From Pararhizobium antarcticum (GTDB lineage: Bacteria; Pseudomonadota; Alphaproteobacteria; Rhizobiales; Rhizobiaceae), in assembly GCF_001885585.1 (NCBI RefSeq), contig NZ_LSRP01000102.1, positions 1 through 36,824 on the forward strand: a stretch of DNA of 36,824 bases. Reading direction: 5' to 3'. The notes beneath the pieces are model-generated. The model ran no database searches. It was given only the letters and a program-made list of their open reading frames with translations, and was not told the DNA's origin. The position numbers were made by a program, and so were the translations under genes. Shown here piece by piece: positions 33,728 to 36,824 of the stretch (position 1 is the first letter of the stretch; each line of letters starts with the position of its first letter).

Positions 33728-36025
33728 CTAGCCAGAGATCTTCGAGAAATCCGCAACCGTGCCGGTGGCCGCGCGGATCTGGCCGAGAAGCGCCAGACGG
33801 TTGGCGCGGATCGCAGGATCGTCGTCATTGACGAGCACATCGACGAAGAACTGGTCGACCGGGCCGCGCAGCGCCGACAGCGCTGCCATTGCCGAGCGGA
33901 AATCCTCCGCCTCCACGGCGGCGGCCGCATCTTCAGAGGCCTTCGTGACCGCTGCATAGAGCGCCTTTTCGGCGTCGAGAACGAACAGGGCCGGATCGAC
34001 GGTGTTTGCGACCTGCGTCCCCTTCTTTTCCTCCGCTGCCAGAAGCTGCGTCGCCCGCTTGGTGCCGGCCAAAAGGTTCAGACCCTCTTCCGCGGTGATG
34101 AAGGCGGTGAGCGCTTCGACGCGACGCGCGACCGTGAGGAGGTCGTCATTGGCGCCCGTGGCTCCAGCGTTCGTGGTGGTTGCGTTCGTGTGGGTTGCGT
34201 TCGTGGCTGCGCCCCCCTCATCCGGCGCATGCGCGCCACCTTCTCCCCGCTGGGGAGAAGAGCCACCTGCCGCCGCCCCTTGCTCCCTCTTCTCCCCAAC
34301 GGGGAGAAGGTGGCCCGAAGGGTCGGATGAGGGGGCCGCAGCCAGAACCGCATCGATCAGGTCATGGCGCGCACCGAGATCGCGCAGGTAGACTTTGAGG
34401 CGGTCGTGGAAGAAGGAAAGGAGGTCGGCATCGGCCAAGACGGATGAAAGGGGAAGCCGTACCTTCCGCTCCAGCAAAATCCGCACCACACCCAACGCCG
34501 CACGCCGCAAGGCATACGGATCCTTCGATCCCGTGGGCTTTTCGTCAATCGCCCAGAAGCCCACAAGCGTATCCAGCTTGTCAGCGAGCGCGACCGTCAG
34601 GCCAACGGCATCGGCCGGCAGGCGGTCGGACGGGCCCTGCGGTTTCCAGTGATCCTCGATCGCGGCGGCGACGGAGGCGTCCTCGCCCTGCAGCAACGCA
34701 TATTTGCGGCCCATCAGGCCCTGCAATTCCGGAAACTCACCGACCGCTTCGGTGCGCAAGTCGGCCTTGGCCAGAACGACGGCGCGATCGACGAGGGCGG
34801 GATCGGCACCGGTGGCCTTTGAGAGTTCCGCAGCCAAGGCCCGGATGCGCGCGACGCGCTCGCCCTGCGTGCCCAGCTTGGCGTGGAACGTGACGTTCAG
34901 CGCATCGAGCTTGGCCATGCGCTGGTCGAGCGGCTTGGTGAGGTCGAGATCGAACTTCTTCGCCGAGGCTTCTAGCGTTGCCAGATCCGGCAGGTCGCCC
35001 TGGTCGCGGGTCCAGAAATGCTTGGCGTCCGACAGGCGCGCACGCACCACCTTGCCATTGCCATGGACGATTTCGGCGCCGCCGTCCCTGGCCTCGATAT
35101 TGGCAACGAGGATGAACCGGTTCGACAGGCCTTCGCCGCCGATCGGCCGCGTCACGAAACATTTCTGGTTGGTCTTGATCGTCAGGCGGATGATTTCCGG
35201 CGGGATCGCCAGATAGTCCGCCTCGAACGATCCCAGCAGCACCTGCGGCCATTCGACGAGGCCGGAGACCTCTTCCAGCAGCGCCTCGTCCTCGACCAGT
35301 TCAAGGCCGTTGGCAAAGGCAATATTGGCGGCATCGGCGGCGATGATCTGCTTGCGGCGTTCCCCATCCAGGATGACCTTGGCGCGTTCCAGCTTCTCGG
35401 CATAATCGGCAAAGCGGCGCACGGTGATCGCGTCTGGCGCGTGGAAGCGGTGACCATAGGTGATGTTGGAAGCAACGATGCCGTCGACTTCGAACGGGAT
35501 GATCTGCGTTTCCTCGTTTTCCGGGCCAAATGTGCAGACGATCGACTGCAGCGGCCGCACCCAGCGCAGCGAGCCGGGCTTTGCCGAGGCCACGCCGGAA
35601 CGCATCGGCTTCGGCCAGGGGAAGTTCCTGATGATGCCGGGCATGACGTCGGCAACGATCTGTTCGGTCGGGCGACCGGGCTTGACGATGTGGGCAACGT
35701 AGAAATCGCCCTTCTTCGGGTCGGTATGCACATGCGCCTGGCTGACATCGGCCAGGCCGGCGCTGCGCAAAAAGCCCTCGATCGCCTTTTCATTGGCTGT
35801 GGTGCTCGGGCCCTTGCGGTCCTCGCGCACATCGGCCGAGCGGGTGTTCAAACCGCGAATATCGAGCGTCAGCCGGCGCGGCGTCCAGTATTCCCGCGCG
35901 CCCTCATAGGTCAGGCCAGCCTCGACCAGCGCATCGGTCAGGAGTTTCTTCAGATCGCCGGCAGCCTTGCGCTGCAAACGGGCCGGGATTTCCTCGGAGC
36001 GGAGTTCAAGCAGAAGATCGGGCAT
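33728..36025 (-). CDS. glyS: Glycyl-tRNA synthetase beta subunit, with in-frame repeat insertion
   Basis: A 765-aa beta subunit of the alpha2-beta2 glycyl-tRNA synthetase. [18 protein letters not shown] opens the protein. [20 protein letters not shown] and the [16 protein letters not shown] helix are hallmarks of GlyS. The usual length is about 700 aa. The excess lies at residues ~564-626, between DLIDAVLAA and [14 protein letters not shown]: a translated 123-bp palindromic repeat (41 codons) plus a Thr/Asn/Ala-rich tract from a 15-bp tandem repeat. The frame is intact across it, so the gene is presumably functional. The ATG at 36025 starts the conserved N-terminus; twenty upstream in-frame codons are not conserved-looking. 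The alpha-subunit gene glyQ is not in the window. higBA lies just upstream. Confidence 0.95.
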   Translation of the reverse strand: MPDLLLELRSEEIPARLQRKAAGDLKKLLTDALVEAGLTYEGAREYWTPRRLTLDIRGLNTRSADVREDRKGPSTTANEKAIEGFLRSAGLADVSQAHVHTDPKKGDFYVAHIVKPGRPTEQIVADVMPGIIRNFPWPKPMRSGVASAKPGSLRWVRPLQSIVCTFGPENEETQIIPFEVDGIVASNITYGHRFHAPDAITVRRFADYAEKLERAKVILDGERRKQIIAADAANIAFANGLELVEDEALLEEVSGLVEWPQVLLGSFEADYLAIPPEIIRLTIKTNQKCFVTRPIGGEGLSNRFILVANIEARDGGAEIVHGNGKVVRARLSDAKHFWTRDQGDLPDLATLEASAKKFDLDLTKPLDQRMAKLDALNVTFHAKLGTQGERVARIRALAAELSKATGADPALVDRAVVLAKADLRTEAVGEFPELQGLMGRKYALLQGEDASVAAAIEDHWKPQGPSDRLPADAVGLTVALADKLDTLVGFWAIDEKPTGSKDPYALRRAALGVVRILLERKVRLPLSSVLADADLLSFFHDRLKVYLRDLGARHDLIDAVLAAAPSSDPSGHLLPVGEKREQGAAAGGSSPQRGEGGAHAPDEGGAATNATHTNATTTNAGATGANDDLLTVARRVEALTAFITAEEGLNLLAGTKRATQLLAAEEKKGTQVANTVDPALFVLDAEKALYAAVTKASEDAAAAVEAEDFRSAMAALSALRGPVDQFFVDVLVNDDDPAIRANRLALLGQIRAATGTVADFSKISG
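34167..34211. repeat. 15-bp tandem repeat inside glyS
   Basis: Three adjacent 15-bp units, each starting GCGTTCGTG on the plus strand (34167, 34182, 34197), encode [15 protein letters not shown]-like residues in GlyS. They directly abut the palindromic element at 34213. Confidence 0.85.
34213..34335. repeat. RIME-like palindromic repeat element inserted in glyS
   Basis: A 123-bp element bounded by perfect 12-bp terminal inverted repeats CCCCCTCATCCG/CGGATGAGGGGG (34213-34224, 34324-34335). It contains two hairpins with identical arms CTTCTCCCC/GGGGAGAAG (34240-34260 and 34289-34309). The outer arms GCCACCTTCTCCCC (34236...) and GGGGAGAAGGTGGC (34301-34314) also pair, so the whole can fold as a cruciform. 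It closely resembles the abundant rhizobial intergenic mosaic (RIME-type) repeats as I remember them. The length is exactly 41 codons and the glyS frame is kept. Confidence 0.88.
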
Positions 36026-36117
36026 GGACGGATGCTTTTCTATGGGACCAATGGACTGCGGCGGACTTAGCAAGCCCGGCAGCAAAAGTCATCCATTCAA
36101 TGCTGAAAAGTCCTCAT

Positions 36118-36414
36118 TCACGCAGCGTCGCGGACAGGGATTCGCTCGATCTCCGCACGATTTCGCTCGGCTTCGATTTTCAAGTCGAAGCTCACCTGCA
36201 GATTCATCCAGAGTTGCGGCGTGGTGTTAAAGAAGCGAGCAAGGCGCAAGGCGGTATCCGATGTAATCGCGGTCTTGCCCGAAACGATACGTTCGATTCT
36301 TGTCCTCGGGACATTGAGTTTCTTCGCAAGCATGCCGGCGCTCATCTCCAACGGATCGAGATAAAGCTCCTTGAGAATTTCGCCCGGATGGATTGGGGGA
36401 AGCAGGTCAGGCAT
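36118..36414 (-). CDS. higA: HigA-family antitoxin
   Basis: A 98-aa XRE/HigA antitoxin. PPIHPGEILKELYLDPLEMS opens the family's N-terminal segment, and the helix-turn-helix reads MLAKKLNVPRTRIERIVSGK near 28-47, then TALRLARFFNTTPQLWMNLQ. It neutralises the HigB toxin and, with it, represses the operon. CGGAG lies 6 nt before the ATG at 36414. It is the second gene of the pair, 26 bp after higB, the reverse of the usual antitoxin-first order and typical of higBA. Confidence 0.93.
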   Translation of the reverse strand: MPDLLPPIHPGEILKELYLDPLEMSAGMLAKKLNVPRTRIERIVSGKTAITSDTALRLARFFNTTPQLWMNLQVSFDLKIEAERNRAEIERIPVRDAA

Positions 36415-36440
36415 GAAAACTCCGATTCGACCACGATTGG

Positions 36441-36722
36441 TCAGTGGTAGTCGACGATCTCGACATCATCAGCACCGCCTTTCGACCATGAAAAGCAGAT
36501 GCGCCATTGCTGGATGATGCGAACAGAATATTGGCCATCACGGTCACCCGACAATTTTTCAAGGCGATTACCGGGTGGCGACATCATGTCCTTCAAATCC
36601 GTCGTCGTATGCAACAGAGCCAGCAACTGCTGCGCACGCCGAACGAGATCCGCAGGAAAACCTTTCTTCACGCTGCCGTTCGCCACGGATAAAGAAAGTT
36701 TGTCTTTGAACGAGCGGATCAT
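36441..36722 (-). CDS. higB: HigB-family (RelE superfamily) toxin
   Basis: A 93-aa ribosome-dependent mRNA interferase of the HigB/RelE fold. Typical features are MIRSFKDK at the start, LEKLSGDRDGQYSVRI in the middle and the C-terminal QQWRICFSW...VEIVDYH. The ATG at 36722 has GGGAG 6 nt upstream; an ATG two codons earlier (36728) coincides with the predicted transcription start, so a leaderless start is also possible. It precedes higA on the minus strand. Likely role: growth arrest under stress or stabilisation of the locus. Confidence 0.92.
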   Translation of the reverse strand: MIRSFKDKLSLSVANGSVKKGFPADLVRRAQQLLALLHTTTDLKDMMSPPGNRLEKLSGDRDGQYSVRIIQQWRICFSWSKGGADDVEIVDYH

Positions 36723-36734
36723 CCGCATCTCCCA

Positions 36735-36764
36735 ATTGTATCAAACAATGATACACGAAGACAA
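36735..36764 (-). promoter_or_regulatory. higBA promoter with autoregulatory palindrome
   Basis: On the minus strand, TTGTCT (36764-36759), an 18-bp spacer and TACAAT (36740-36735) form a promoter just upstream of higB. The inverted repeat TGTATCA-N5-TGATACA (36737-36755) covers the -10 and spacer, the expected position for HigA repression. A second, weaker site GTATC-N7-GATAC lies at 36774-36790, 36 bp away centre to centre. Confidence 0.7.
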
Positions 36765-36824
36765 ATCGGTCAAGTATCAGGGTGCGATACAAAAGCCCTG
36801 ATCGTCTTTTGGCCCTACCAGCCC

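Noticed and set aside
33728..36025. glyS as a pseudogene because of the repeat insertion
   Set aside because: The insertion is exactly 41 codons plus a 15-bp-unit tract, the frame is intact to the normal C-terminus, and conserved motifs on both sides are present.
1..36824. CRISPR arrays, tRNA or rRNA genes, insertion sequences
   Set aside because: No regular direct-repeat/spacer arrays, no cloverleaf with T-loop sequence, and no transposase motifs were seen by eye; a tRNAscan or ISfinder run would settle this.

Overview
The window looks like a chromosomal segment of an alphaproteobacterium of the Rhizobiaceae (Rhizobium/Agrobacterium/Sinorhizobium group). The basis is high GC with strongly biased third positions, Rhizobiaceae-typical families (BA14K, HPE1-like, DUF6101, DUF6656, DUF1217), a rhizobial-type palindromic repeat, and gene types common in that family. 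No rRNA, tRNA, CRISPR array, insertion sequence or prophage was recognised. Most of it is ordinary chromosome with several accessory systems.

Layout. 0.1-6 kb: a dCache amino-acid-type chemoreceptor, a PHB-depolymerase-family esterase, and a LysR regulator divergent from two overlapping membrane-protein genes. 6-9.8 kb: an enoyl-CoA isomerase-like crotonase and an acyl-CoA dehydrogenase behind a LiuR-like operator, then a CorA/ZntB transporter. 9.9-13.3 kb: cell-surface genes (BA14K protein, GH25 muramidase, beta-solenoid/RTX exoprotein). 13.4-16.1 kb: a gbcAB-like Rieske oxygenase/reductase operon with a cobalamin riboswitch in its leader. 16.4-19.6 kb: DUF6656, a Sua5/TsaC tRNA-modification enzyme and a D-2-hydroxyacid dehydrogenase. 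19.6-25.1 kb: a DUF1217 protein built of about six repeats, DUF6101, a 30-codon small ORF with its own terminator, UbiA and a MipA/OmpV porin-like protein.

25.2-31.6 kb: a two-gene cassette of small proteins (a CxxC/CxxC protein overlapping a 95-aa protein) behind a leader with competing hairpins. Then come an AraC regulator divergent from a fosmidomycin-resistance-type MFS exporter, and a periplasmic polyamine-type binding protein whose stop codon overlaps the start of a membrane GGDEF-EAL protein. That last pair has the architecture of Vibrio NspS-MbaA. 31.7-36.8 kb: purD, an HPE1-like secreted protein, glyS carrying an in-frame palindromic repeat, and a higBA toxin-antitoxin pair with an autoregulatory-type operator.

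The strongest candidates for something new are the cobalamin riboswitch on a glycine-betaine-type demethylase operon, the polyamine/c-di-GMP signalling pair, the 123-bp repeat translated inside glycyl-tRNA synthetase, and the small-ORF cassettes. All functional calls come from reading motifs by eye; no database search was run.
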